Source: Erpobdella octoculata (lineage: Eukaryota > Annelida > Clitellata > Hirudinida > Erpobdellidae). From it: 64,000 bases of DNA. The stretch lies in the NCBI GenBank assembly GCA_963978895.1, contig OZ022238.1, positions 6,363,150 to 6,427,149 of the forward strand, written 5' to 3'. The number at the start of each line of letters is the position of its first letter. Position 1 is the first letter of the stretch. A program made the position numbers and the translations under genes. The notes under the pieces are model-generated. The model saw only the letters and a program-made list of their open reading frames with translations, was not told the origin of the DNA and did not search any database. Shown piece by piece: positions 27,562 to 39,000 of this stretch.

Positions 27562-28119
27562 TTGGTTCTCACAGTATTTGATACTAAGTTTTATGAAGCT
27601 TTTAAGACAAAGTTGCTAAACAAAACTTTTTCTAAATTTTCTATATATTTCTATTTTTTTTTTAATTTTAAAGATGATGGAATTTTCAGACTATTTCCGT
27701 TTACACCCGATAACTTATATTATCTCGAAAACCATGTACAATTTCTTTTTCGGAAAAAAATGTTACCTACATCCAATATACTAGATGCTTTTAGAAACCA
27801 AAAACTGGACGGAATCATATTCTCTTGAAGAAAATATGATATAGAATTTGTAAAACATCTTACAGATACGTATGAGACATTTTTTAAACTTGATAGCATT
27901 CGTCTCCCATATGTTAAGGATGTGCTGAGAATCATTGCAAAGCGAGCAGAACATTACCTTTCTTGTATTTTGGTAAGAAAATTCGTTGAAAAAGTGAGAA
28001 AAAAGCACAAAGGGTGTTTTAAAAAATTGCTGAAAGTAATATCAGAGTTTCAAAAAATCAATTCGGCTGCTGTGCCCGAAAATTCCGACGATGGTTATCT
28101 GCGTTATTTATTTCAATAG
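27562..28119 (+). pseudogene. Unrecognised reading frame interrupted by one TGA
   Basis: One frame runs from 27562 to 28119 with a single internal TGA at 27826. The first 35 or so codons look like low-complexity intron (pyrimidine run then AATTTTAAAG before DDGIFRLFPF), so a 3' splice site near 27674 is plausible. The residues after the stop are rich in Lys, Arg and hydrophobics (DVLRIIAKRAEHYLS, LVRKFVEKVRKKHKG), compatible with helices. I do not recognise a family. It lies inside the 2.9-kb spacer of the large inverted repeat, so it could be a remnant of that element's protein. Confidence 0.35.
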
Positions 28120-28867
28120 CAACATTTTCAACTGCAATAATTTTTTTTATTTATTTTCCAAACCATAAATTCTCAACATTACATATAAACTGAACAAAGG
28201 AAATACTCAAACGGAATCAAGGCGTGCTCCGATGAGTTTTCTCCGCTTATGGGCCGCCTTTAACAAACGAAAAGCAATTGAAACGTGACAAAAAGGTTTA
28301 TATAATACTCAAATATTTTTGAAAAAAGGCAATACAGGTATTTGTCGGTAATTAGAAGCTTCGTTGATTTCACCCAATTTAAAAAAGTGGAATAATCTTG
28401 ACTATTTTAAGTTGATCAGGTATTTAACTGATGTTCTAGTTGTTCAGGCACGTAAATGTGTATTTTTCTATAAAATAAGCAATTATACATTTACGCAACA
28501 AACATTCGAATGAAAAAAATATTTCTAAAGAGAAAATGAGTCGGCTGGGAGATATTCACATAAAAATCATTTGTTAAGAAATGCCATGCCACCATGGTTT
28601 TAAAATTGTTTTTCGATTGTCAAGTGCAAGCGCGTGGAACGGATGTTTAACAACACGCACTAAACACAATTTCTTAACATTGAGATGGGTGTGGTTCACC
28701 ATGGGCGCCACTTTTAGAGGGTGGCAAAATTGTTCTTGTGTGCGAACAAATTAAAAAAAATTTGATTTCTTAAATTTACTCATCTGTCATCGTCTTTTTA
28801 GAAGTAAATTTTACTATAATATAGTTCATCTGTTCATTAAAATTTAGAAAGACTGAAGTTTACTTTC

Positions 28868-29185
28868 CATCTATCTAGGTCATCCACATGTGTACTCTCC
28901 ATCTATCTAGGTCATCCACATGTGTACTCTCCATCTATCTAGGTCATCCACATGTGTACTCTCCATCTATCTAGGTCATCCACATGTGTACCTTCCATTT
29001 ATCTAGGTCATCCAAATGTGTACTCTCCATCTATCTAGGTCATCCACATGTGTACCTTGCATCTATCTAGGTCATCCACATGAGTATCTTCCATCATCTA
29101 TCTAGGTCATCCACATGAGTACCTTCCATCATCTATCTAGGTCATCCACATGTGTACTTTCCATTTATCTAGGTCATCCACATGT
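28868..29185 (+). repeat. 32-bp minisatellite, about 10 units
   Basis: The unit contains CATCTATCTAGGTCATCC followed by ACATGTGTAC and a TYTCC variant region. Two units carry a 3-base CAT insertion. Frames through it are artefacts. Confidence 0.95.
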
Positions 29186-29486
29186 TTTTCTGGAATATTT
29201 TACTAGTTTTACCACTTCTTTGGTAATCGATATTGTGAAATTGTTAATATTTCAAATTTTAAACACAAACTGCTTAAAACGGCTAGACACGGTCATCATA
29301 TTTGTTTTTATAATTGATTTTTGTTTATAAAAAAATTATTGTCCCGTGCTTTTATTATGACGTGTGACGGATCTCGCATTAATCAAGTACCGGATCGCAT
29401 TTAAACATTTTTAATGAGTTTTTATATGTAAGTACTCCAGAAATATGACGTATAAACGAGCAATCCACGTTTTTCTTTCAAGTTGT

Positions 29487-29822
29487 TTTTTTTATTAGTG
29501 TTTATATTAGAGTAATTTAGTAGTATGACGTGCACACGACAGATACATAAATGAGATAGACATGTTGCAGATAACGCAATAAAGTTGTACCGCTCACGAC
29601 GTAACTCGCAAAAAGCAAAACTTTATATAAATGTTTGTTGTCACCAGACGGTGGTGTCCTTTGCAACTGAAAATATCAACGCTTTGTAAGGTCAAAACAC
29701 GTTTCAACAATCAAAGTAAATTGATTTTGTTGGAAAAATAAACCGCAACAATGTTTGTTGAAAATGTTGTTATTGTTGTTTGTAGTTGTTGAGATCGTAC
29801 GTGAAAATAAGTGTGCGTGTGT
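29487..29822 (+). repeat. Right arm of a large inverted repeat (partner 26265-26618)
   Basis: Reverse complement of the left arm. The outer edge reads GAGATCGTACGTGAAAATAAG. Spacer between the arms is about 2.9 kb and holds the (CATA)n tract, the broken frame at 27562 and the minisatellite. Confidence 0.85.
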
Positions 29823-32409
29823 CAACGAAAAATTTAAAAAACATAATAATTTTTTAACAAATAGTTAACAATTTTCAACTTTGCCAAAAAAATTTTTTTA
29901 TTTTCAATTGGTTATATCAACTGACGAAGTGCAATGCACAAAGTCATTGTGTGGTGAAACGTTTTATTGAGTTTCTTTTTTACAAGCTTACAGAGTTTCA
30001 TTTTAATTTACAGATAATTATATTTATGTTTTTACAAACGTTTTATGTTTATAAAGTTAAAATATAGTAACAATTAAAAAAATGAATAAAAAAATAAAGA
30101 TAGGTTTTTTCCTTAAAAAAAACAATGTTTTAATAAACACAAAATGTTTCCTCCATTTCAGATTTTGCAAAAAATTTTTTTGTTTTTTAACGTGACGAAT
30201 AACATCTTTTGCTTCATAATAAAAATAACCTAAAACTCGTTTTGAGGTTGATGGGTCTTTTCTAATTTTTTCATTTGATTCAAAAACCGGCAAGCAAAAA
30301 GTCAAACAAAAAAACTATTTAAGAAAAATATAGTTGAAGTGTAAAAAAAATTGAAAATTAAACCTTACAAAAAAGTTTCCAACGTTTATCTTGGTAGTTA
30401 ATAAAATTAGCTAATAAACACATATTTTTGTTATTTTTGTTTTTTTAGCCATCGTTCAGTTAGAAATAGTTTGACAATTTTTTGATACTACTAAAGTGCT
30501 AGTTTTATTAGTTATCTTTAAATTATTAGGTGGTGATAAAGGAATAGCATGTAGGTTAAACTACAAAATGAATGAAAACATATATGTATACAGGAATATA
30601 CTGTTTGAATATCATCGTCGTGCTATCTAATAATTAAAATTGTACATCTCAAACAGAACGCTCACAGTGTTGTTTTTAGTAAAGGTCACAAAATGTCTCA
30701 TTTTAGGCTAAAATCAAAGAGTGAAAATTCAGTTTAAATCAGAACCATCAGGATTTTATAGACTCTGTCTGATCTTATGAACGGTCTCATCTTATGCAAC
30801 TCTCTCTTATCTATAATTGCTTCATTCAAACTAAGATTACGCTTGCGCACTTTTTGGGTGCGTACTCTTAAATCTTTTCGACATCAACTGTAATGGCGAC
30901 ATAACCTCTGTTAAGAAACAAAATTTGGAACACAAGTTTCTAGTATAATATTAGTTATTGCATAAAAATCAACCACAAATGATTACATACATAATTTCCT
31001 ATGTCTGTATGTATGTTAGCAATTTTGCATAACGCGGCGGCCGCGGTCGTCAGCAATCAGCAGCTAATAAAATTAGTGCTCGGAAGCTTGTAATAAAAGT
31101 AATTACGCAATTGTACAATACGTAAAATAATATATGAGGTTTTAAAAAATTCGTCATTTTTGACGGGCTATCTCTAGTTCGAAATAAATACATTGGCAAT
31201 GCGAGTTGTTGTTCAACACTTTGTCCTGACTTCTCTCACTGACAGGTGGCAGTTGTGTTGTCATTTCAAGAAAAATAAAAGTACCAAACGCACTGCGTAA
31301 TCTTTGGTAGCGCGCACCCTAACATGAAACTTTAAATACGGAAGCATACACAGATTTGAAATTACATCACGTAGTTCAAGAAATATTTAGAAAATATTTC
31401 TAATACAGAACAAAAGATTTTGCTTGCGTTACAAAACAATTTTTTATTGGTCTTTCACGTTTATGTAGAAAATTTAAAACTTCTAGCTACATAGTCCGAA
31501 AATATGGTCAAAAACGATTACAAGACTCTGTTTCAAGAAAAAAAAGATTTTAGAAAACATAAAAATTAAGCTAATTAAAACTTTGCCAAAAACACCACAA
31601 TTTTGCCAAGCTAGTTTTGTATATATATTAATTATCTTCAACTGAGAACCGGATGACGGTATAATGATGTCTGACAATGTCTGTGTTAGCGTTGATGCTA
31701 CAAGTGAACGCGAGCCCGTATAAAAGTGGTTAGGATCCGTCCTAAAAATAGTACGATGTCTAATAAAAAATTAAAGCTGCGATTAGGTTAACAAACCTCA
31801 ATTTCATTAAAATAAACAAATTTGTGCTGAAGCGCGATCGAAATGTAAAACTTTCTAATTTTAACTCATAGAGCAGCAATAAATCAATTAAAAAATGAAA
31901 TCGCTCGTTAGATTCAACGTTTAAAGACACATTAAATGTTATTCGGATTTATCTGTCATTCAGTAATTAATGTAAAACAGCTGATTTTATGATACATTTT
32001 TCACTTACTTATTAGATTTTATCTTCATTAAAATCATTAAAGAATTATTGTTAAATAAACAATACTATAAAAAAAACTATAAGTCGCTGGTGGTATATGC
32101 GCATATGGATAAAGCGTTTGTCTGTTAATGTTAAAGTTAAAATACATTAATTTTTACATGTGCGAACAGACTAGCGGCCACCTTACAATGTTTGCAGCTC
32201 GCAGATAAGACTAGTGATACAGGACCTGCCTTACAGGACAGAATTTCAATGTTTTTTATTACCAATGCTTTTATTAACTCGTCGTCTCTGTTTCTCTGTC
32301 TGTCTGTTTGTTTCTCTGTCTGTTTCAAATCTTGCAATCAATTTTTGAGTCACTTCCTGATGATAGATTTTTTTCAAATTTTGCATATATGCTCAAAATA
32401 GAAGACAAT
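29823..32409. other. Non-coding, repeat-rich stretch
   Basis: Contains the second copies of dispersed repeats (30985-31180 and 31560-31830). Short frames, such as the 82-residue minus-strand frame at 30057-30305, have no recognised domain. No host gene supported. Confidence 0.5.
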
Positions 32410-32598
32410 GCAATATTCAATTATTAGTTTTACAATAAGTCAATTAATTTAGTTAATTTTAATTAATTTCGATATAATTAAGATATTTCGACTTTAATAT
32501 AAAATAAAAGAGTAATATAAGAAAAAATTGATTGCAAAATTTGTGTTTTAATTACATATAAAAGCATTGGGTTTTAAAAATTCGTTTTTAATTTACTT
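32410..32598 (-). repeat. Inverted copy of the window's right edge (63812-64000)
   Basis: Reverse complement of 63812-64000 at high identity, with one indel of about 10 bases near 32465. It ends sharply near 32598 (TTTTTAATTTAC). The far end continues beyond the window in the other copy. Confidence 0.85.
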
Positions 32599-34258
32599 GT
32601 TTTGTAACAGAATCAAATGGTTTTAAAACATGACAAGGTGGAATTTACAAAAATGTGGCGTAAATTCGCCATCTTGAACTTTTCAAGGTGGCGCCCGACA
32701 ACTAGAAATTTAAAGGGTTCACGTGCGGGTGGCAAGAAACTGTGTGATCCCATATGCACGAGCCGTTCCCGGTGCTGCTGTGTGGTGTGGACTATTTCGC
32801 GAAATAGAGCCCTAATAAAATGAAAGAAAAAAAATTAATGGGCAATCTAGTGTTGTAAACTTGTTTGTTTGTAATTTAAGAATTAAATCTGAGTTAGCTA
32901 ACTGTGATACTAATTTCAGAAATGTTACAAGCACTTTAAATGACAGTTGGCATCTTATTGCTTTAAAATATAACAATGCATTTTATCGTTGCGCAATGCA
33001 GAATACGTCTTTTTAACATACATTTCAAAAAATGTTTCATTAATTGAAATGTCTCAAATACAAGCACAGTTCGGAGCCCTTTTCGAAAAATCATATTTAT
33101 GCAAGACTGATGATTTCAGATTAGGTTGTTTTTTCTTTTTATAATTTTGATACAAGTTTGACTGAATAAGCTCAATTAAAATTAATTTTAAGTGCTACAT
33201 CTTTTTTTTCTGCTGCTTAAAAAAAACGAGATATTAGTATGAAATACATTTTTTCTCGTTGTTTAAAAAAGCAAAAAATAACAAAGTAAATAACATGTAA
33301 TAAAAAAACTAACCCATAAAAACAAAGTTTTTATTATAAATCCTTTATATACGATCCTAGATTTTTATTTTATTTAAATTTTTAAAAAATGTTTTGAATT
33401 TTTTGAAAAAAATGTTTGAATTTTTGAATTTTTTGAAAAACTTAATTATACAATATCCGATCAAACTGAAATTTTGATAGATTCAATTGTCTCGCAGCCC
33501 AAGTCGATGTGCCAAATTTCAGCTCGATCGGATAACGGGAAGTGAGTTAATTTTGAGACTCAAAGTTTGTGACCGACAGGAAGACAGACAGACAGACGGG
33601 AAGACAATCGAAAATAATATAAAGGATTTAGAAAAAAATTTTTTTTGTTCTGAAGTAGTAGCAAAAATAAATGGAATGCATAGCTAATAAAGATGTCATG
33701 GGTTTGACATTGCCGTTAAAAATAAAGAAACAAAAGGTTTCCGCAAAACTTGGCGATGGAATTTGGTTAAAAATAACAATCATATTAGTTTCAAGCATAT
33801 AAAAAATACTGAAAAAATAAATTTAAAAGACCAAAACAAACTTGTTGAGACAATAATAAATGATATGATGGTATATTGTGCTATTGTACCGTGATAAGTT
33901 TCCCATATGACGTTGCACTCATATATCAGCTCCATAACACAAGTTTGAAGTGGTTATGTACATAATTATAAAAAAAACTCATGTTATGCAAAGTCTCGCT
34001 CAAACTGGCATCGACAATAATCAGTCATTTTCCATTCTTTTCTTTATTTAGTTTTGAAAAAAAAAACATAAACCGATTAACGTGACGTTTGAAACCACTT
34101 TAAGCATATAAGTTAATCAGTATAGTTCTGTGCTAACATGGTGTAATTTTGGACGTTTTTCAAAGGATGGTGCAGTCTAAATGTTTTGATCTTCAAATTT
34201 GCATATCCCAAGATGCTCTAATGGGAGGCCATGGTTGCGATTAATTGCAACTCCGTTT
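32599..34258. other. Non-coding stretch with a dispersed repeat fragment
   Basis: 33480-33620 contains CCAAATTTCAGCTCGATCGG, ATAACGGGAAGTGAG and a CAGACAGACAGACGG run, a phrase set with diverged relatives at 39960-40060 and 51895-51990. No gene recognised. Confidence 0.5.
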
Positions 34259-34505
34259 CGATACTTTGATTCTAGGACTGTTCATCAAAGGACGATTCAT
34301 CAAAGGACTGTTTATCAATGACTATTCATCAAGGGACTATTCATCAAAGGACTATTCACCAAAGGACTATTCATCAAGAGGACGGTTCATCATAAGGACT
34401 GTTCATCTAATGTCTTTTCATCCAGCGGACTATTCATCAAAAAATTTAATAAAATTTTTTAAGATGTTATTTTCAACCAAAATGTTACCAAAATGTAGGG
34501 TAATC

Positions 34506-34840
34506 CAGAGGCGTGGATTCAGCAAAATGTTGAGGGGGGCGAAGATTTTTTAACTTAAACCCAGAGAATCTTCAAACAAAAATGACCATCCCAATATACA
34601 TTTGTATGTTGTATTTTCATGTAAATCAGCCTATTAGTTTAAAAAACAGTTCAAAAAAGTTAACTTTTATTTAATATTGAATGCAGACAAAAAACGTAAT
34701 TATGAATATAACAAAGGATATCGACGTTCTTTCATTTTTACAACTAATCTAAATACTCGTTCATGGGTTAGCTAGAAAAGATATTTTTTTCTATTTGGTG
34801 GAAAAATCTTCCCCCTCAGCCCCCCCAATCCACGCCTCTG
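34506..34840. mobile_element. 335-bp hAT-type MITE
   Basis: Ends CAGAGGCGTGGATT and, inverted, AATCCACGCCTCTG. The exact 8-bp target duplication GGGTAATC lies at 34498-34505 and 34841-34848. There is no coding capacity. It is nested inside the foldback element. Confidence 0.92.
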
Positions 34841-34904
34841 GGGTAATCTATATCAAGTTTACAGTGCTACTCTGCTTGCATCCAAATATTTTATTTTTTA
34901 TAAT

Positions 34905-35235
34905 AGAACTAGCGAGGTACTTTGTGTTGCACGGGGTTTTTAGAAGTTTTTCGGTTTTTTTTCTCTCTCGCTCCCGTTTCCTTCCCCGCTTGCTCTCACC
35001 CTCCCGGTCGCTCTCTCTTCCCGCTTCCGCTCCCGGTCACAGCAACAGAAAAACTAAATTCGACTGTTTTCGTAAACCATATATGTACACATTTACCAAA
35101 GGCCACAAACACGTCAAAGCATCACACATGCCCGCTATGTCAAATCTGGCATCGGTCGTTTAACACCAAGGGGCCACGCTTCAAAGACACTTTTGCCTCG
35201 AGCAATCAACAAGCTTGTAGATGACATGGTTGTAA
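34905..35235 (+). mobile_element. Possible truncated dispersed element (ACTAGC-type start)
   Basis: Begins ACTAGCGAGGTACTTTGTGT, comparable to the start at 2101, and is followed by a CTCCCG-rich tract similar to 26197-26270. Its right end is unclear. The class is not established. Confidence 0.35.
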
Positions 35236-36042
35236 TATACTACAATTTTATTCGTCACATACAGTAAATAAAATAACTGGACAAGAAATAACGTCAAGAA
35301 CTTAAGATCAAACGAGCAAAAGACAATTGAATAATAAGTTTAAAAAACTGCTTTCAACTGTTCGTACAAACTGTGAGTATATACACACTCAAACAGCCAG
35401 ATACCATACACCTCGAAACATCACTAACACCCGGTATACCACTTCTGCCACACTTCAAAGAGACGAACACGCTCGCTTTAGCGAGGTCAGGAAAGGTCAT
35501 TTCAAAGAGACGCTTACGCTCGTTCGGATCGTCGATAAATCAACCAGACTCAGATTTCACGCAAACTTCAAATAAAATCTAAATACATTGGAACTTATTT
35601 AATTGATATAAAAAACCTATTTTGTTTTTTTAATAAAAGTTGCGGTAGCGAATAGCGCTGAGAACAGCTAAAAAATGTAGCGGCGCTGTCATCAACGATT
35701 TTGTCAGCCAATAGTACCGCTCTTAACAACCCTGGTTGCCATCACTATTTTTTTAAAATTACTGATATGTTTGAAATTTATTTTATCAAAGATGAAGAAC
35801 TGTCTTTTAAAAATACATCAAATTACTTTACGCTGAAAATAACTTGGGTATATATTGATAAAGGTTGTTGAGGAGTGGCTTCAAAATTTGATGAATGGTC
35901 CTCTTGATGAATAGTCTTTAGATGAACAGTCCTTATGATGAACCGTCCTCTTGATGAATAGTCCTTTGATGAATAGTCTCTTGATGAATAGTCCCTTGAT
36001 GAATCGTCCTTTGATGAAAAGTCCGCATACCGATACTTTGAT

Positions 36043-39000
36043 ACATCGCAGCACAGCATCAATCGTAGAAGCAAAACTCTTTATAAACGTTTATTTCGTT
36101 TTTTGGTGGTGTTTTTTGAAACTAAAAATAAAATTTCTTTGAAAACTCAAAACACTTATCAACTATCAAAATGTAACATAAATTTTGTCTTACCCGCGCA
36201 GCCCTACCGCCAGCACCCCTTCTTGACGGACTTGAGTTTTTCAAGTTCAAAAGAAAGGTTGTCTGTCATCTGCTTGCGCAATATACTTGGTATATGATAC
36301 AGTCAGTGCGTAATGCAGAAAATAACAATTAGTGATTCTACAATACTTGTTTCTTCAGCGTCTTCACAGACATTTGAGGATGATACAGCTTATTGGCTGT
36401 AATCATCTGAAGCTTTGATTTCCAGTTGTAGTTATTTATCTAAACAAACTAATTCATTTCATCATGTTTTACTTTGTTTATGTTCGGCATAAATTACTAC
36501 TAAAAATGTTTAATAATAGTAGGTCTTGTTGACACAATATAAACTGATTAATTTGTATCAATTTGTTTTTTTTTGTTAATTTAAAAAATGCATTATTTTA
36601 TTAATTTTGTTACATTACAATACAACTGTCATTTAGCAACAAGCCTAATCAAAACTAGAGTTTGCTCGAAAATTATATTTAGTGATTTAAAAAATAATTG
36701 TTTGCACAACTTCATAGACATAAAACGTTTGCAAAAAAAAAATAACTTGTGAAATAAAATAAAATACTGCAACTTTGTAAACAGCAATTTAAAACCCAAC
36801 ATTAAACGACACCCCGATATTGTGCAGTGTAGATAAATGTCTTAACTGGTACGAACATATAACTTACGAGTACGTTTAATCTAAACTAGCAAACAACATT
36901 GGTATTTTATTAAGTCTCCATAACTATATTGATAATAAACCCGCTCTCATGCTTATTAGAAAAAATAAAAATTATAACAAACTCTTTCAAAATGGTCATT
37001 TGATTTCCTACAAGAATGACAAACTCAACTTCTGTTTTTATAATCAAAAACGTTTGTTTAAAGAAAATACCACGCGTTTTTTTAGATAAACTGTTTTTCC
37101 GCAGTTATCTAAAACAACGACATCTAAACAACCAAGCGAGTAAATTTTGTGGCAATGTTTATTGCCTCCCAGAGGCCACAGCAATACAGCGTTGTTGTTG
37201 TTTATTAGGTCCAAGTCACCTACTCCACAACTATCTTGCACATATGTCCTACCGTAATACAGCCGCTGCAAAAGCAAAACTCTTTATAAATGAATGTTGT
37301 CACTAGTCGGTGGTGTTTTATGAAAATAAAAATGACAACTATTTGTGAGGTCAAAATATTTTCAATTAATTAAATGAAACAAAACTGATGGAAAATTAAA
37401 CAGAGATTGCATTTTTGTGGTTAGTAAGAAAACTTTGCTGAACAATTTTTTTGAACGTGTTTCTTAGATGAGGATGATTTATTTTGTCAAACACTATCAA
37501 AAAATGAATCATTGGCATGAAAAAAAAGCTAGTTAGCAGCTTTGTTATCACAAGGCATATTTGGTAATGATCAACCTTGCAACGTAATCGCTAAAATAGA
37601 ATATAACATTTGCAACACAAGCAGATGAAAAGCAAAAGAGGACAGTCTGGGTTTTTTTTATTGCTTTCAGCACTTGCAAAAAAAGCCAAAAGCTTATAAA
37701 AAAGTCAGCTTCCTGTCTAAAGAAAACAGATTTTAACGTACCATCATATCCAGATTGATTTTTTCTTTTCAACTTGAGTTCGAGCACACCATCGATAATT
37801 TATACAATATTTCATCAAACACCACTGTAACAACAGATGGTCCTGGTGTTTTGGACTTGTAAAGACTCAATGTTTAAAGAGCTGATATTAGACATAGCAT
37901 CTTCAGTGAGTTTTTCAGACGATCGATTTTCATGCCTAATTTACCAGGCGACGTTTTGCCATTGTTTATAGTGTTGATCAAAATTGGATGGCTGTCGTCA
38001 ACAGGTAGCTAGTTCATATGGAATTTTGTTTGGCATTTTTATTTTTATAAACTGTAAGTAATTTTCATTCCATCTCGTTTCCACATTCTTCAAATGTTTT
38101 GTAAAATCCTTTTATATATTTTCGCCGGGAAACCTTTTTAAACACTTTTACTTAACATGAATTCTCTGTCTGTCGTCAAATTTTTGAATTGATTTATCAC
38201 TAACTTTTAGACAGGTAATAACTTTGAATCTTTCAGCATAGACTTTAGCACCCGCCAAAACGATATTGAATAGTTTCCAAAGCGATTTAATTATTATTTC
38301 AAATTATTTCATTATTTATGTTGAAACTCATTTAAAATTATTTACTAGAGGTGCCAGCGTCACTTAAATGAACTTTTATGTAATTGTGACTGTAACAAAA
38401 ATTTATTAAAATATTGTCTGAAGAATTATTATAAACAATGGTAAAACTATTATTTCATATTAGAAATTGATTTTCATGACTTAAAAAAATATAAAAGTGT
38501 GTTTTAAAAACCTTTTTTTGCAAACTTTTATAAAGGTTACAATCTCTGTTTGTGTTTGTGTGTTTGTGTATGTTTGTGTGTGTGTCTTTCTCTGTACGCA
38601 AATTTTGCAAGTAACATTTAACCAGCTTCTTGACTAGCTAGGAAGCTGAAACTAAAAAATTAAAAAAAAAATTTGACTTTGAACATCTTTTGTATTTCTA
38701 AATCGAGTGTATTTGAAATCAAAGTTTGTGTTGAAAAACTCGTTTTTCCTTTACTTGTTTCAACTTTCACTTATTAAAAAACTCACGTTGTACTACTTAA
38801 TTAAAACAACCAACCACAAACCTATAAACCAAAGAACTAAAACAAAACAAAAATGAAACTAAGCTTTCAGATTACTGAAAGCTTAGGTTTTGTCATGTGC
38901 AATAGCAATAATAAAAATAAGTAAGTAAATAAGTAATTAGTTCAAGCAGTCCAGAAGTTGATTAACTTTGATTTTTAATTGCAATTCTATATTGCCCAAA

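Larger units (their letters stand above)
34271..36030. mobile_element. Foldback element with minisatellite inverted arms
   Basis: The left arm (34271-34440) is a tandem array of about 17-base units on GGACTATTCATCAAA. The right arm (35890-36030) is its reverse complement. Both share a distinctive internal variant (GAGGACGGTTCATCATAAGG). The element is flanked by the direct repeat CGATACTTTGAT at 34259-34270 and 36031-36042, which fits a target duplication. The interior carries a nested MITE and another repeat fragment. No coding capacity was recognised. Confidence 0.75.

Noticed and set aside
28868..29185. CRISPR-like array of direct repeats
   Set aside because: Units are contiguous 32-base repeats without unique spacers in a eukaryotic context; it is a minisatellite.
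30057..30305. 82-residue minus-strand frame with basic and hydrophobic parts
   Set aside because: No recognised family; the hydrophobic end is a translation of A/T-rich runs. A remnant cannot be excluded.
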